64,000 nucleotides of DNA, taken from assembly GCA_963575645.1 (NCBI GenBank), contig OY754470.1, positions 2,914,001 to 2,978,000 of the forward strand, in the 5' to 3' direction. The notes beneath the pieces were generated by a model, which saw only the letters and a program-made list of their open reading frames with translations, searched no databases and was not told the origin of the DNA. The stretch is from Xanthostigma xanthostigma (taxonomy: Eukaryota > Arthropoda > Insecta > Raphidioptera > Raphidiidae). Both the position numbers and the translations under genes were made by a program. Below are positions 11,210 through 22,772 of the stretch, piece after piece; the first letter of the stretch is position 1, and each line of letters opens with the position of its first letter.

Positions 11210-14200
11210 TTGAATTTTATTTATCTTTCTATATATGTACTTCAGTGCTTACTAGATACCATAAAAAAATGAATTAATAATGTTTTCAGGGACGCCCAAA
11301 CTATTGTACTAATTGGAAAAATCCTTTAACTATTTATGAACCTTCTTCTAAGTGACACATTCTATTTTTTAGACTATGACAAAACGGGGACGAGTAATGA
11401 GCGAACATAACAACTTTAGTAGTGTTAGCAAGATCTGATGGAATTTTCTAAAATTATATTCATATAAATAGCGGAAACGGAAATTTATCAATTTATGTTT
11501 CTTTGAGATATAAACCATTTAAATGGAGCGAAAATGTATGCCATTATATCTCATTACACTAGGCTATCACTTTCGGGCAACGTCGAATAAATACTGCCAA
11601 TGTAACTATAAAAAAACCGATACCAATTTGGAAAATACATTTAATCTTTAATATACTAACAGGTACAAATGATCACATTAATATTCTGAACGCTTACAGA
11701 TCGATTCTGTGTGAACGTGTGGCAATATAATATGCACTCAGTGCATACATACATCAAAAAAATTAAGGGATAAATTTTTTGCATGTACAGTGCGTCCACC
11801 AAAAGTGGTACCAGTGAATAATTCGTGTATCCTACTAAATACAAAAAAAAAAGTTTAAATAGTTTTTTGTTCGATTGATTTACTATCGGTAACTGCTGAG
11901 AATTTTTTGTACTTCAAGCTCAACCGGAAACTTTTTTCAAATGGCAACATATATTTTTTTACATTTTCAAACTCTCCATTTTTTTCATGTAGATTCATGT
12001 AGAATTTTCATAATGTTACATAAGAAAATATTCGAGAGAAACGTTATCAATTGAGTGGGGAAAATTCTAGGCTTTATAATTTAATTGTTCTTACAAAGTA
12101 CTTATTATAAAAGAATAATAAATAAATGAATGAATAAATAATAAATTAAAAATGTACTGTCAACGTGCTGCTGGAAATCAATCGCGCTGTATCTATACCG
12201 GGTGTTTTTTTAACTTTGGACATTTTTTATCATCGATTTTTTTATGTGACAATCTTTCGTCTGATTTTTTTTTTAATTTAGCTTGTAGTTTTTTGAAAAT
12301 CGCTAATAAAGAAAAGTTCAGACAAAATTGATTTTTTTTTACAAAAGACAATACCCGATCTCATAAAATGGGAGTTCCCATTTAAAAAACAAAGGTCACC
12401 CCCTCCCACTGCTAAGGGGTGAATTGGTAAGGGTGGGTATTGTGTCCAAACCATTTCTCCCTCCAATTCAACAACTTTCCTTCCGAACTTTTTTTATTCA
12501 ACTCGTTATTTTTAAAAAAAACATCCAGTATAATATAAACAATGTCTATATGGAAGATTCTTCGAATAATAAATATTTGATTGAAAAAAAAAGTTCAAAG
12601 TCGATAAATGTTATGTCAAAACAATTTTGACGCATGTATAGGTTGGGTGCTGGTCGCGTTACCTGGGGGTGAAATATGTATGTGAAGGTACGAAAAGATA
12701 GAGGACGGGATTGGTACGCGTTACACAACCTCATCACCGGGATAACATACGGCTACGAGCATCCCCGGTGTATTTATGTCCACACCCACCGTGCCGTAAC
12801 CCACTATACATATATAGACAACGTACCCACACCCACACACACACGAGGAAATATCTAATATACTCAGACACACATATAGGTCGTGTCCGGAAAAAGTTGA
12901 CTTTATATAATGGTTGTCATTTTGTTCAAATGAAAGTAATTTCGTACAACTGCAACACGAAACAAAAAAAAAAACACGACAGCGGTGGAGAAAATAGCTG
13001 CTGGCGGGGAATTCGATTGGCTGACAGGTAGTGTTAGCTGAGCCGATCGACACGTCTCTTTCTGTTTAGTGTTCACTTGATGTTTACACATATTATGACA
13101 TCATACCAATGTGTCCCCTTTTTTTGTGAGGAGAAATTCTTTTTACGAACACTCGTGGCGTAGTGTGGGACCCCTACCCACTAAAACCCCTCTATCTCCC
13201 CGGAATCGACTTTCGGCATACAATCAGGCTGGCGACTGGTCATTGATCCGCCGCAAGAGACAAAAACTCAAAAAAAAAATGTTTACCCCTCAAATTTTAC
13301 TTTTAGACGCACCCAATCACCTGACTTGGCAGATATAACAAACAAAATTTTGAATCTGAAACCAGCAAAACTAAAAATACTGATAAAACAATTTGTTTAT
13401 GAAAGGCAACTTAATACTAACAATTTTCGTGCCTGTGTGTTAATCAACTAGATTTAATTTTTTTTTTCTTTTTGTAAATGTGATTTTATAAAGTCTTTTG
13501 TACAGGGGCAGGAGGAAGATAAAACTCTAGTTTGCCTAAATTTGTACATTTAGACTTTAAACATTTATTATTATTATTATTACTTTTGTAATCGACTTCA
13601 GGCTATGGATTAAAAAGCTGTCACCAAATAAATTGATTTCAGTTTTATCACTAACTAGCTTTTACTAAGAGAGATTCCTTTCGTTTTACAATCACCTTTA
13701 CTAACCTTCGATCATTTAGAAATCGGTTCAAATAAATAATGCCGCCGACTTCTATTTGAGTATACTAAGGTTATAATATAAATTCAAAATTTAAAGAGTG
13801 AGTCATACAGTTCACAGTACAGTATAAGCGGTATAGTTTTTATGCATGAGACGGGTAAGCTGTTTCATTGCTTTGCCACTCCATTAAGCGAACCGTACTC
13901 GATGATGAGTCACTCTCTGCTACCAATAAAAAGACAGTTGACTTTTATAAACATTTTCAAAAACAATCTGACTTTTCAGATGGGTTAAATTTCAAAAATT
14001 ATTTTCATTTAAAGTTAACCGTTCCTGGACACGATGTACATGTATACGGGTTCGATTCCAGCCGTCAACCGCCACGCCGACCGCTCTGAAACGGCTTCAA
14101 TCCCGCTATATAGCCTGACGTCCAATCGCTTCAATACACTTCGTTTACATTGCACATGAACATAAATCACAAACACTTAAATATTGATTTCTTAATAGCA

Positions 14201-14462
14201 AAACCTACAGCAACGTATATAGTGATCTAAAAGTAAGAAAATTTCAATATTTTCACTTTTATATGACTTGAAAACCTCGTATCATTTCAAATTAATTTTT
14301 GAAGTGAAACATTTTTAGGCGCGCTAGAGGGGATAAATTGGCCTGGTTCAGACGACAGTAAAAACGCTTCCCCTTCAACCGGCAGTTGAGAAGAAAAAGT
14401 GGGGAAACACTGTATAGTTTATTTTTAAATATATAATTAGTAACAGGGTTTTGTGTCTCTAA
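11210..14462. other. anonymous stretch with a GC-richer segment
   Basis: No convincing gene. 12180-12470 holds CCGGGTGTTTTTTTAAC and CACCCCCTCCC/AAGGGGTG blocks typical of degraded repeats. 12640-13330 is less AT-rich, with a CACACCCACAC tract near 12825-12843. Frames on both strands here (such as 12711-13053) have no family signature. A GGTTCGATTCC at 14050 matches a tRNA B box, but no A box lies at a workable distance. Confidence 0.4.
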
Positions 14463-14931
14463 AGGCCGCTGCACTCCAGGCTAGAAATGCTGCTAGAAAC
14501 GCTGCTAGGAGCTCTGCTAGCCGCTAGACTGGGAACGAAGCTGGAAATGACGTCACTGTGGGCTGGCCTGCTAGATTACAAGATAGGTTTTATAATTAGA
14601 ACAGGGGATATTTTCCCTGCTAGATTTGCTGCTAGGTATGAGCAAGAACCAATCAGGAAGCCGTATCTTGTCACGTGAGTACTTGAACAAACACCCACAA
14701 ACCAACACGGTGTCGCATTCTGTTCAGAGTCAGAGAACAGGCACGTTTTTCTCGGTGTTTATATTCGAACTGTCACTGCGCGCGCACCAGATCTATCCAC
14801 AAACCAAGCTTGAAAAATAGTCTCGTGTGAAGCGAGCACTTAACAGCAATCAAGAAAAACAGCGCTAGAAAACTAGTAGGCAAATCTAGCAAGGAATCTA
14901 GCAGCGTTTCTAGCCTCGTGTACAGCGGCCT
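14463..14931. mobile_element. family C MITE, PIF/Harbinger-like (C1)
   Basis: Terminal inverted repeats of about 35 bp: AGGCCGCTGCACTCCAGGCT on the left and, reverse complemented, AGGCCGCTGTACACGAGGCT on the right, both continuing AGAAAYGCTGCTAG. The flanks are TAA (left) and TTA (right). TTA or TAA duplications at C2 and C5 suggest the PIF/Harbinger group. There is no transposase. Internal TGACGTCA, CCAAT and TCACGTG sites are shared with the other full copies. Confidence 0.65.
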
Positions 14932-15449
14932 TTAGAGTGATTCAAGATTTAGGGAGATTTCGATTTGTTGTTAAAGGGAGAATTTTGGAGAAGTTAACCT
15001 AGTGAAAACTAGAGGATTTCGGCCAGTCGCAAAAACTCACCTCCAATGTAAACGTGACTAACGGACGCGGTAAGAGAAGCCAGTAAATCTAGTAAGAGAA
15101 CCGCAAAACGTACTGGATTTAAATTTCGATTTCTTTTTCATTTGCCAATCCTTTCTACCTTTACAAACTCTGGCTTCGTTTTTCTGAATGGAGTTTTGAT
15201 GTAAATGCAAAATGAAACTTCACATTATTTCAAATCAGAATACTTTGCATTTTTTGAATTTTCATTGATGCATTTTTTTTGTTTAGGTACATTTCAGTAA
15301 ATAATCAAACAGATTTCGAATATATATATCTTTTAACATTTTTGAACATTTTTTAAATGTGAGTAAAAATATACTATTTCCTGGTGTTTGCTAGTTCAGA
15401 AATAGAAATAATTCAATTTCTCAAAATATGTTAAGAAGGCTATTTATTT
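14932..15449. other. anonymous AT-rich DNA
   Basis: No gene or assignable element is seen. Confidence 0.45.
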
Positions 15450-15723
15450 ATTCTAATTTTTAAATAAATTTAATTGTCGACCAATTTTTTTCAGACTATA
15501 GGTATATTGACAAAATAAAATTATAAATCAATATTACAAAAGATGACGCGATCCGGATTTGGATCTTCTTCAGATATAATCTAAAAAATATAAAAATTAA
15601 TTAGTTTATATGTACCTATTTTATAGTAGGATAATTAATTATCAAAAATTATGAAAAATTATTAACAAATTTTTTTTTTATTCAGACGTTAATCAAAGAT
15701 TCTAATTTTTAAAAGGTGATTGG
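15450..15723 (+). mobile_element. short retroposon D2 with 15-bp target duplication
   Basis: A 244-bp insertion (15465-15708) is flanked by exact copies of ATTCTAATTTTTAAA (15450-15464 and 15709-15723). The right end reads TTCAGACGTTAATCAAAG, the family 3' terminus, on the plus strand. The hammerhead-like block (15542-15573) and the GTCGACCAATTTTT block are on the minus strand, so the 5' portion is inverted relative to the tail. A long variable target duplication and 5' inversion are typical of target-primed reverse transcription. Confidence 0.75.
15542..15573 (-). ncRNA. decayed hammerhead-like motif (D2)
   Basis: On the minus strand: CTGAAGA, extra A, then a perfect 5-bp stem GATCC-AAATCC-GGATC, followed by GCGTC where GAAAC is expected. 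Stem II is the best preserved of its subfamily, but the second core strand is lost, so it should be inactive. Confidence 0.4.
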
Positions 15724-15920
15724 TAATACTAAAAGAAGTAAAAAACATAATTAACCCATTAAACCGCTTCTCAACTGTTGTTTTTTAATTATTTTAAATT
15801 TAACTTGGTTTAAAAACATTTACGCGTAATAAATACAATCATCTATCACTAGGGTGAAGTTTGCACATCTTTGAATTCTTTTAGCATCGACATTCACTCT
15901 TCAAAAAACATGGATCAAAC
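15724..15920. other. anonymous AT-rich DNA
   Basis: Nothing assignable is seen. Confidence 0.4.
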
Positions 15921-16632
15921 TTTTGACGTGATAACGTCTTATAAATTGATGAATCACCAATATTATAAATTGATAAAACACCGGCTGCATGTACGAAAAA
16001 GTGTAACGTAACGTTCCTAACGTTCGTAACGCGTAACGCATAACGCATAACGCATAACGCGTAACGTTCCGCCTGACCCTGTGCGTGCTTTTTGCTAATT
16101 TCTCGCTCAATTTAAATCAGATCGGTTTGAAACCAGTCTTAAACGAAAGAGGAGAACATTTTACATAGATTTCGTATAACAGAATTTGCCTAAACAGTTT
16201 TTTTATACAAATTTATATAGAAAAATATTTTATACAAATTTATATAGAAAAATAGCTGTATAAATGCATTGTTGTCTATTGCATGGCGCGCGCGCGACGC
16301 GGTCGGTCGTCTTTGTTTGCCGTACATGGAAATTAGAAAATAACGTATGTCTTGTCTTAACATGAAAACGGCTGCATTTCTAATGTTTATTTTTTGACAT
16401 TAGTATTTTGTGATTTGCAAAGCCTTCTAAGTTAACTATTGGAATAACTAATTATTATTAGAACATAATACTTTGTAAGTGGCAAACGTCACTTTTGACA
16501 TTTCTTATCATTCCGACACCAAGGATAAGCGGATTGAAACCAAATTTTGGGAGGTTTAGGTTATGTATTACGGAATACGTTATCACGTAAAACTATCGTC
16601 CGTAAACCGACTTTACAGACAACCAATTTTTT
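15921..16632 (+). mobile_element. Helentron-like non-autonomous element B1
   Basis: The left end TTTTGACGTGATAACGTC carries ACGTGATAACGT (15926-15937). Its inverse ACGTTATCACGT lies near the right end (16577-16588), forming subterminal inverted repeats. A hairpin GTCCGTAAA-CCGAC-TTTACAGAC (598-606/612-620 of the 16 kb line; one G-T type mismatch) lies about 12 bases from the right end, which reads AACCAATTTTTT. Both edges sit in T runs. These are the diagnostic parts of Helentron-associated elements. No Rep/helicase sequence is present. Internal oddities are a TAACGCATAACG minisatellite and a 31-bp duplication (ACAAATTTATATAGAAAAAT unit). Confidence 0.7.
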
Positions 16633-17090
16633 AAAACGCTCTGTGTATAGCTTCAATTTTTCTTCTCGATTTTCATAAATATTTGTAAGTTTAGTATAAT
16701 ATATTGGATTATTATTTATTTAGCAAAGAACTATCCATAAAAATTGAATATATCTATTATATAATATGTTGTGTTCTTTTTAAAGCAAAGATAAATTTGA
16801 AAAAAGTAACTGAAGTAAAATAATATGCTTTCAAGTATTATTATTTATCACATATTTTTTGCCTGTCTCATTCAATATCCAGCTTATTCAATGATATAGA
16901 GGAGATTTTTATGTGTGTTTTTATGTCGTGCGCAAAGGTCAGCGAACAATAAAATAAATAAGAAATAGTAAATACATTACAGACAAAACACGAAAAGCTT
17001 AACACAGTCGGGAACACTTGACTCGCATTAGCTATTGATTAGCTTGATCTCTGTAAGTCACCAACACAACGATTACATTAGATTGCATAT
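16633..17090. other. anonymous AT-rich DNA
   Basis: No gene or assignable repeat is seen. Confidence 0.45.
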
Positions 17091-17118
17091 TGTAGACGCT
17101 CGACAACTGCGGTAATTG
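17091..17118 (+). repeat. motif G, partial
   Basis: TGTAGACGCTCGACAACTGC followed by GGTAAT. This is the left half of the dispersed palindromic motif. Confidence 0.45.
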
Positions 17119-17167
17119 ACGGTCATTGAAGTGTATTACGAATTGTGACTGTTATTTCCATACATTT

Positions 17168-17402
17168 AATACTCCTGTATTGCTAGTAGAGGTCTGGTAA
17201 AAAATGACGACTCAACGGCTCAGACATACGTATACGTCTATCTCCGTCATTTATACTTCAAATGTTATACGCATGTCCGAGAATGGAGCATGAGCTTGCC
17301 CATTTCAGACATCACGCTTGCGCATAACGAATCGAGTATAAATAAGTGAGATAGTTGCTGTCTCTCTTCTACGTACGGGAACTAGTAATATAGGAGTATT
17401 GA
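17168..17402. mobile_element. TIR element H1 (about 235 bp)
   Basis: Left TTAATACTCCTGTATTGCTAG and right CTAGTAATATAGGAGTATTG are inverted repeats of about 19 bp with two mismatches. A left-half copy occurs at 37246-37370 with the same GTAGAGGTCT continuation. It is a MITE of unassigned superfamily. Confidence 0.5.
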
Positions 17403-17880
17403 GTATATGGTTATTTCTTATTCTTTTGATTGTGTGGTTATATCTGTGACGAGTTTCAATCAACGTGAAGTTGGTCATAAAAGCAATTATTTATTGCTGG
17501 TTCCTAGAATTGTGCGATAAACTTAGTGAACTAACACGAATGTGTCACAATACAAGAGAGTTTCACCGTTCCTACCTTGTCAATTGTATAACGTATAACA
17601 AGATTATCGGACATGTTTTCTCTACACAACTTTGACGTAGATCCCTTCTTCTTGTATTATGTTCTGATGTGGAAGTTTGTTGTGGCCAACTTGTAGCACG
17701 CTTATGCCTACAAGAACACGTTACCATTCCGAAGGATAAGGATGGGTGGTGATTATTGAAGATAATTTTAAAGAAATCAATTGAAGTGTAGTAACCCAAA
17801 GAAAGATGATCGGATATTTAAGATCAATACAATTTACTACTCTTCAAATAGCCGGAACCACTAAATATGAAAATATACAT
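17403..17880. other. anonymous DNA
   Basis: No gene seen. The minus-strand frame at 17572-17799 has no family signature. Confidence 0.4.
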
Positions 17881-17945
17881 TTTTCGAAACGTCGGCCATA
17901 AGCGAAACATCGGTAGAGCTTCTTTTAAAATTGTTCCTCAACCAA
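17881..17945 (+). repeat. diverged D4-type fragment
   Basis: TTTTCGAAACGTCGGCCATA and AGCGAAACATCGGTAGAGCT match, with substitutions, the block CGAAACGTTGGCCACTAGCG followed by TAACATTGGTAAAGCT at 18178-18215. It is an older copy lying just left of the D4 insertion. Confidence 0.45.
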
Positions 17946-17966
17946 ACTTTCCCCAAAAAGATAATG

Positions 17967-18259
17967 TCATAATATGTTTTCAGCATAAAGTAGTGTTGAT
18001 CCAATAGAATGTTACGATGGAGGAAGGTTTTGGTTGAGGACCATAATTAAGCTTTACCAATGTTATTTTCATCTTCAGGGTGTCAAGCTGGTCATAATAA
18101 TAATGATCATGTATATTGTTAGAACAATTTACCACCCATTGACCAGCTTGAAGCCCTGAAGATGAAAATAAATTTTTCGAAACGTTGGCCACTAGCGTAA
18201 CATTGGTAAAGCTTATTTATGATCCTCAACCAAAACCTTCCTTCATCATAATATGTTTT
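17967..18259 (-). mobile_element. fold-back retroposon D4 with 14-bp target duplication
   Basis: A 265-bp insertion (17981-18245) lies between exact copies of TCATAATATGTTTT (17967-17980 and 18246-18259). It holds a near-perfect inverted repeat: GGAAGGTTTTGGTTGAGG on the left faces CCTCAACCAAAACCTTCC on the right. Both arms carry CCCTGAAGATGAAAATA, but the left arm lacks about 27 bases including the GAAAC strand. The unpaired left end (CAGCATAAAGTAGTGTTGAT) is the presumed 3' tail on the minus strand. Confidence 0.75.
18156..18186 (+). ncRNA. hammerhead-like motif (D4)
   Basis: CTGAAGA, extra T, GAAAA-loop-TTTTC stem, GAAACGTT. Stem I can form between GCC before the core and GGC after it. 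The base after the terminal U is U, which is permitted for cleavage. Confidence 0.35.
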
Positions 18260-20182
18260 AATAATATAAAACACCCATTGTTGATGTTACAATGCAATAT
18301 TAGAAAAGTTTTATAATCGAGACAGTGTTGATATAATTCGGTACTATAGTCAATCTTGCACTGAGGTTTTAACTGTTGTGTGTCTATTTCTTTTTAGGTG
18401 AACTATTGTTTATTTTGTTAGATACAACGTTTTCAAAATAATTTTTGTTTCCACAACCCTTGGGTAAAGATATCCTCCGTTTCACTCCGCCGTTGGTACC
18501 TAGGCATTGTCAGATCGGCATGATGGATGACGATGAAACACTGAAACATCCAATCGTCCTTCGCCGCACTTCGCCGCGATACTGATAGGAGGCAGTATAT
18601 GTGAATAGATTAGGTATTATGAATTGATTTCTACCAACAATTCTCGGTCGGTCGGCAACATATTATAGAATATATTTTCTGTTACGTTACTGACGCTCCT
18701 TTATCGGCCTTACATACTACGGAAAACACTTGAAGAACAGAGTCTAAATGAAGAAAACATTAATAATAAAGTTGTTAATGGACCTATATCGATTACATTC
18801 ACACGCATACATCAGCTGATTTACAAGGTCGTTACATAAAAAGTCAAATTTCAGCACGACTCCACAAACCAAATAATAGTAAATTAGATTAATGATGCTA
18901 TTCTCTATGGTTCTTAAATGCTGAAATAATAAAATCGTCAATTCAAATGCTGGAACCTAAGAAGTTTTGCTTCTAAAGCGCGAGAGTCTTATGCATACTT
19001 TTTTTTTAGTAGCTGCACCTCAATTAAGATCTTAAAAAACTTCAAACTAGTTTTGTATAGACCTAACTACAGGCTAGCTATACGCGGGGTGATTAACCAT
19101 AGATCTAACTACAGGCCTAGCTGTGATTTCAACGACGTGAAATTTTGTGTTAACGATAATTTTTCAATGGAAGCACAATAAGCGGATTTTTTATCTTTTT
19201 TATGACAAATATGTACTTTAAATTTGTATTAGGGTGAACCAAATTTTATTAATTAAACAGTGATACAAAATCACTAGCCCGTGTACGAGTGTCGAAAATT
19301 GTAAAAATAAATTTAGAAACGAAAATCCGAGCCTGTCTTCTCGCAGTTTATTCTCTGAAAAGAATTCACTTCAAACTGTACTCATTCTAGATATTCTAAA
19401 AGAGCTGGAATACGCTTAGACGTCTATCATAACATGTTATCTTATTTGACTGAGCGTTAAAGGGACGAAAACCCCCACTAAAAAAATGGTCTATTTGTAT
19501 TATGAAAATTGTAATGTTCTTTCTTAATAAATACTTTAATTTAATATTCAACTTGAAATTATTATTTTTTATTTGACGTCACGTAGAACATTAATGATTT
19601 TTAATCTAAACTGATAAACATGTGAAGTTGAATAAAAGCTTGTAAACTAAAGCAAATAAAGCGACCTTGTCGTTTATTTTACGCAAGAAGAGAAAGGAAC
19701 CTTAAGCATGCCTGACTACGGACTATAGAGGAACATTAGAAGTTTATTTAAAGTTTTCATTCACTTTATAGAACTTAGAATATAGGCAGCATAATATGTA
19801 ATAATCAAATTATTTCAAAGTCAGTTCAAAGTTAGTCGAATAATATCTTAAACTACACATTGCGATTTTAAATCAAGTATATCCAGTAAATAAACTTAAA
19901 ATAATGATTATTTAACTTCTTTACAAACACACATTTTTACTTAAACACGTTGCGAACTTTACTGCATCAGTTGAAAATATTATTCAATAATTAAATCTAC
20001 TCTTGTCTACCTCAAGAACCATACTGGAAAGTTTTTTTTTTATTTCTTTAATTCAAGACAATAACATTATGAAAAAAACTTTTAACTCTCAAGTTTTAAG
20101 TTAAGCAAATAAGAATAAATGAGCATCAAGTCTTGTCGCCTCACTGAACAGTAAAAAAAAAGAACTGCGTGGATATAAAAGC
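18260..20182. other. long anonymous AT-rich stretch
   Basis: No gene seen. TAGAYCTAACTACAGGCYTAGCT is duplicated at about 19058 and 19101, a short local direct repeat. Nothing else is assignable. Confidence 0.45.
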
Positions 20183-20954
20183 AGGGCTGCCAACGAGAGA
20201 GTGTCTTTTGATATTTTTAGCTAACCTTTCGCCGCGACTTCTCCCAAGTTTTTTTGGCTTCTCTTCGGCTCCCTTTATACCACGATAGAGAGTTCGTTCA
20301 AAATCGCTTCAATAATTTTTTAATCAAGCCTGAACAAAGCCAAGCAAAAATTCTGTAAACTGCTAATTTTATTTTGGGTGTCCAATATACAGTACAACCT
20401 CTGTAAGTCAAACTTCAAGACGCCACAAATTCGAGTTATTGAGTTTTCGACTTATGAAGGAGATCGACTTAGGCGGATTTTGTAAGGAAATATTCGACTT
20501 GTAAAGGTTAAAATTCGTTCTAACTAATTTTCAGTTGCTATGTTCGAGATACAGAGGTCCAATTTTTTTTTTCGAGTTATGGAGGTAAAATATGTACCGA
20601 AATGGCTTGTAGAGACTCACTGATTATTTCAAGTAATAGAGGTTTTAGGGCTTGAAGGGCAGAGAACAAAATATTTTTTCGAGTTTTGGAGGTTTTCGAC
20701 TTAAAGAGGTTCTGCTATATCTATAATCTTCAATATCCCTAGCGGCGGTTAATTTTTCGTTAAAGCAGAGACCACTAAAAAAACTACATTAGCTCTCTCT
20801 CTTTCTGTATATGAGTCTATGAGATTTGTTTTTCGTTGTCATGGTTACACCGTTCCCGTTTTTTCATTTTTTTCAATTTACTGTACCCTATGTAAAGAAG
20901 TTCCGCTTTCAAAATATCTACCTATAATTTTTTATTGTTGGTGTTGGCAGCCCT
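20183..20954. mobile_element. possible TIR element with AGGGCTGCCAAC ends
   Basis: AGGGCTGCCAAC at 20183-20194 is matched exactly by its reverse complement at 20943-20954. hAT ends often begin CAGGG, but no 8-bp duplication is visible. The Tigger-like MITE at 20390-20717 lies inside. No transposase sequence is recognised. Confidence 0.35.
20390..20717. mobile_element. Tigger/pogo-like MITE T1
   Basis: TA flanks (20388-20389 and 20718-20719) bound CAGTACAACCTCTGTAAGTC on the left and, reverse complemented, TAGCAGAACCTCTTTAAGTC on the right. CAG..ACCTCT ends with TA duplication are typical of pogo/Tigger elements. The inside is built from diverged repeats of GAGTTATGGAGGT-like motifs. It is non-coding. 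Confidence 0.65.
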
Positions 20955-21287
20955 AACTAACCGACTAGTGGTGGCAAGAACTTAATTGCGATTCACTAAA
21001 CTTTTCGTGGTTTGCCGCCATCTTATAGGTATATAGTTGAATAGCGGTAACTACATATATCTCGAGCAAGCCTATATTTACTATGAAGAATGACTGAACC
21101 CGTTAGTTTTTAGTATCGGGTACTCGACACTAAATATTCTCGAACCCAGTCATGTGGTTACGCTGCAGTTTATGTCATGATCGGGAATTCACTTTGTTGG
21201 TTAAATCAAATTTGTAAATAATTAAAATTGTGCGTGTTGATGAATTTTATTCCCAGTGCATAAAAGCCAACTGTGCGTAATTATAAA
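20955..21287. other. anonymous DNA
   Basis: Nothing assignable is seen. Confidence 0.4.
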
Positions 21288-22147
21288 TAGTTGGCAAAAC
21301 CAAAAGTGCACATCCCGCAAGTTTTCCACTGTATGATAAAAAAATAACAATTAAAAAATATTTTTAATAAATTTAAAAAGATTTAAAAATTTAAAGAAAT
21401 AAATAATTAAAAAATGAAAAAATATTTTTTTTAAGTTTGCAAAAATAAAAAAAATTAAGAACTATACATAATATAATATATAATTAATATCAAGTGGAAT
21501 AAAATAAAACAAAATAAAAAGAAAAAAAAAGAAAAAACTCAATGATTTCGTAAGGAATCGAACCCAGGACCTTGCCCTTGGGGATCCAACGGCATAACCA
21601 TTACGCCACGGCGGCCTAATACCTGTAGTGGTGTTATCACGGTATAGAAGTGTAGCACTTGTTTTATGGATTACACTATATTTACACAGCAATTATTATA
21701 TTGTTTTTTTAAACTATTAGCTGTCAAAAATAATAAAATAAAACTGTTTATAAAAATTAAACTACTGAACACATTTTAGTGAATTTAAATAGGGTTCTGG
21801 TCTGATAGTAAACAAAGTGAATAAAATATAACCCAAGGCAATCCGACCAAAATTGCGATCTGTAGAGTCGTGACGTACGTACGTACATACGTACGTACAT
21901 ACGTACAGACCAACCGACAACTGCTGTTTGTGATTTTCAATTACAATTTTAATAGTATTTATGAACTCGAATTGATTTAAAAATGGTTCTATTTTATAGA
22001 TTAGAATCTCCTCTTTTCAAAAAGCTTCAATTTGAATGGATTTCGTGTGAAATTAACTTAGATATAACTTCTTATATGAACGAAAGTCAGCTCTGACGCA
22101 CAAAGCGATAATAAAGCACATACCGCTAGTTTAGCGGTATGTGCAAT
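21288..22147. mobile_element. family A element, copy A1
   Basis: One of three closely similar copies of about 860 bp (also 30649-31502 and 38659-39529). The left end is AATAGTTGGCAAAACCAAAA and the right end is a 13-bp perfect hairpin (22116-22144) followed by AAT. Order on the plus strand: A/T-rich block, tRNA-like module on the minus strand, ACGT/ACAT microsatellite (21872-21906), unique 3' block, hairpin. The absence of long TIRs plus a terminal hairpin recalls rolling-circle elements, but the class is unproven. Confidence 0.65.
21554..21616 (-). ncRNA. tRNA-like pol III module in A1
   Basis: On the minus strand GGCCGCCGTGGCGTAATGGT starts a tRNA 5' half: A box TGGCGTAATGG fits TRGYNNANNGG, and B box GGTTCGATTCC is exact, about 35 bases downstream. 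The D stem GGCG/TGCC pairs. The T stem and acceptor 3' half are broken, so this is a SINE-type promoter relic and not a functional tRNA. Confidence 0.65.
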
Positions 22148-22415
22148 ATATGAATAAAAAAAAAATTAAATAATTTTTATCACACCCAAGTATTCGGGTA
22201 AATGTTTCAACGCGGGTACACACGTACCATGTCGTCCATGTTTGCAGTAAATATCTATATAGGTAACGACGACCATTTGCAGTGATTCATAGTGAACAGA
22301 ATAAACTATGCCACTTCATTATTGTTGACATAAAATACTTTTATTTTGTAAGAATGAACAACGCGAGGAAGGTACAAGACAGTGCAACTGCACTCTCCAA
22401 GCTTAGACGGAAATA
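22148..22415. other. anonymous AT-rich DNA
   Basis: Nothing assignable is seen. Confidence 0.4.
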
Positions 22416-22423
22416 TTTTTTAA

Positions 22424-22764
22424 TAGAGCTGTAACAAACGTATGTATTCGTTACTGAGTAACAAGTACATCGTCTGACTCGAAGTAACGAATCGTTACTT
22501 ACAAATTAATTTTGTTACTCGCATTTGTCGGTTCCATGTCAGTTCGACTCGTTTGATGCGGTTATACGTTATACGAACGAAGTCATACCGTATCACGTAT
22601 GCGACGCGCCTCGATGCGATGGTACATGCTTGATGCTGTTAGTACACGATTGTATGTCGTATGAAAAGTAACGAGTAACGTAACGATACGAAAGTAACGG
22701 GTACTGGTTCTTTAAGTAACTAATACATACGGGTACACAATTTCTCGTTACTTTTACAGCTCTA
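22424..22764. mobile_element. non-autonomous hAT element with 8-bp target duplication
   Basis: Ends TAGAGCTGTAAC and, reverse complemented from the right, TAGAGCTGTAAAAG are flanked by identical TTTTTTAA octamers (22416-22423 and 22765-22772). An 8-bp duplication and TAGAGCTG-type ends are diagnostic of hAT. The 341-bp interior repeats GTAACGAGTAACG-type motifs and has no coding frame. Confidence 0.8.
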
Positions 22765-22772
22765 TTTTTTAA

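Noticed and set aside
12711..13053. Frames of over 100 codons on both strands
   Set aside because: GC-richer, low-constraint DNA with CA repeats. Opposing frames and no family signature.
14045..14065. tRNA B box GGTTCGATTCC at about 14050
   Set aside because: No A box at a suitable distance and no cloverleaf could be built.
21554..21616. Functional tRNA gene
   Set aside because: A and B boxes are good, but acceptor and T stems do not pair and the same module is in all three A copies.
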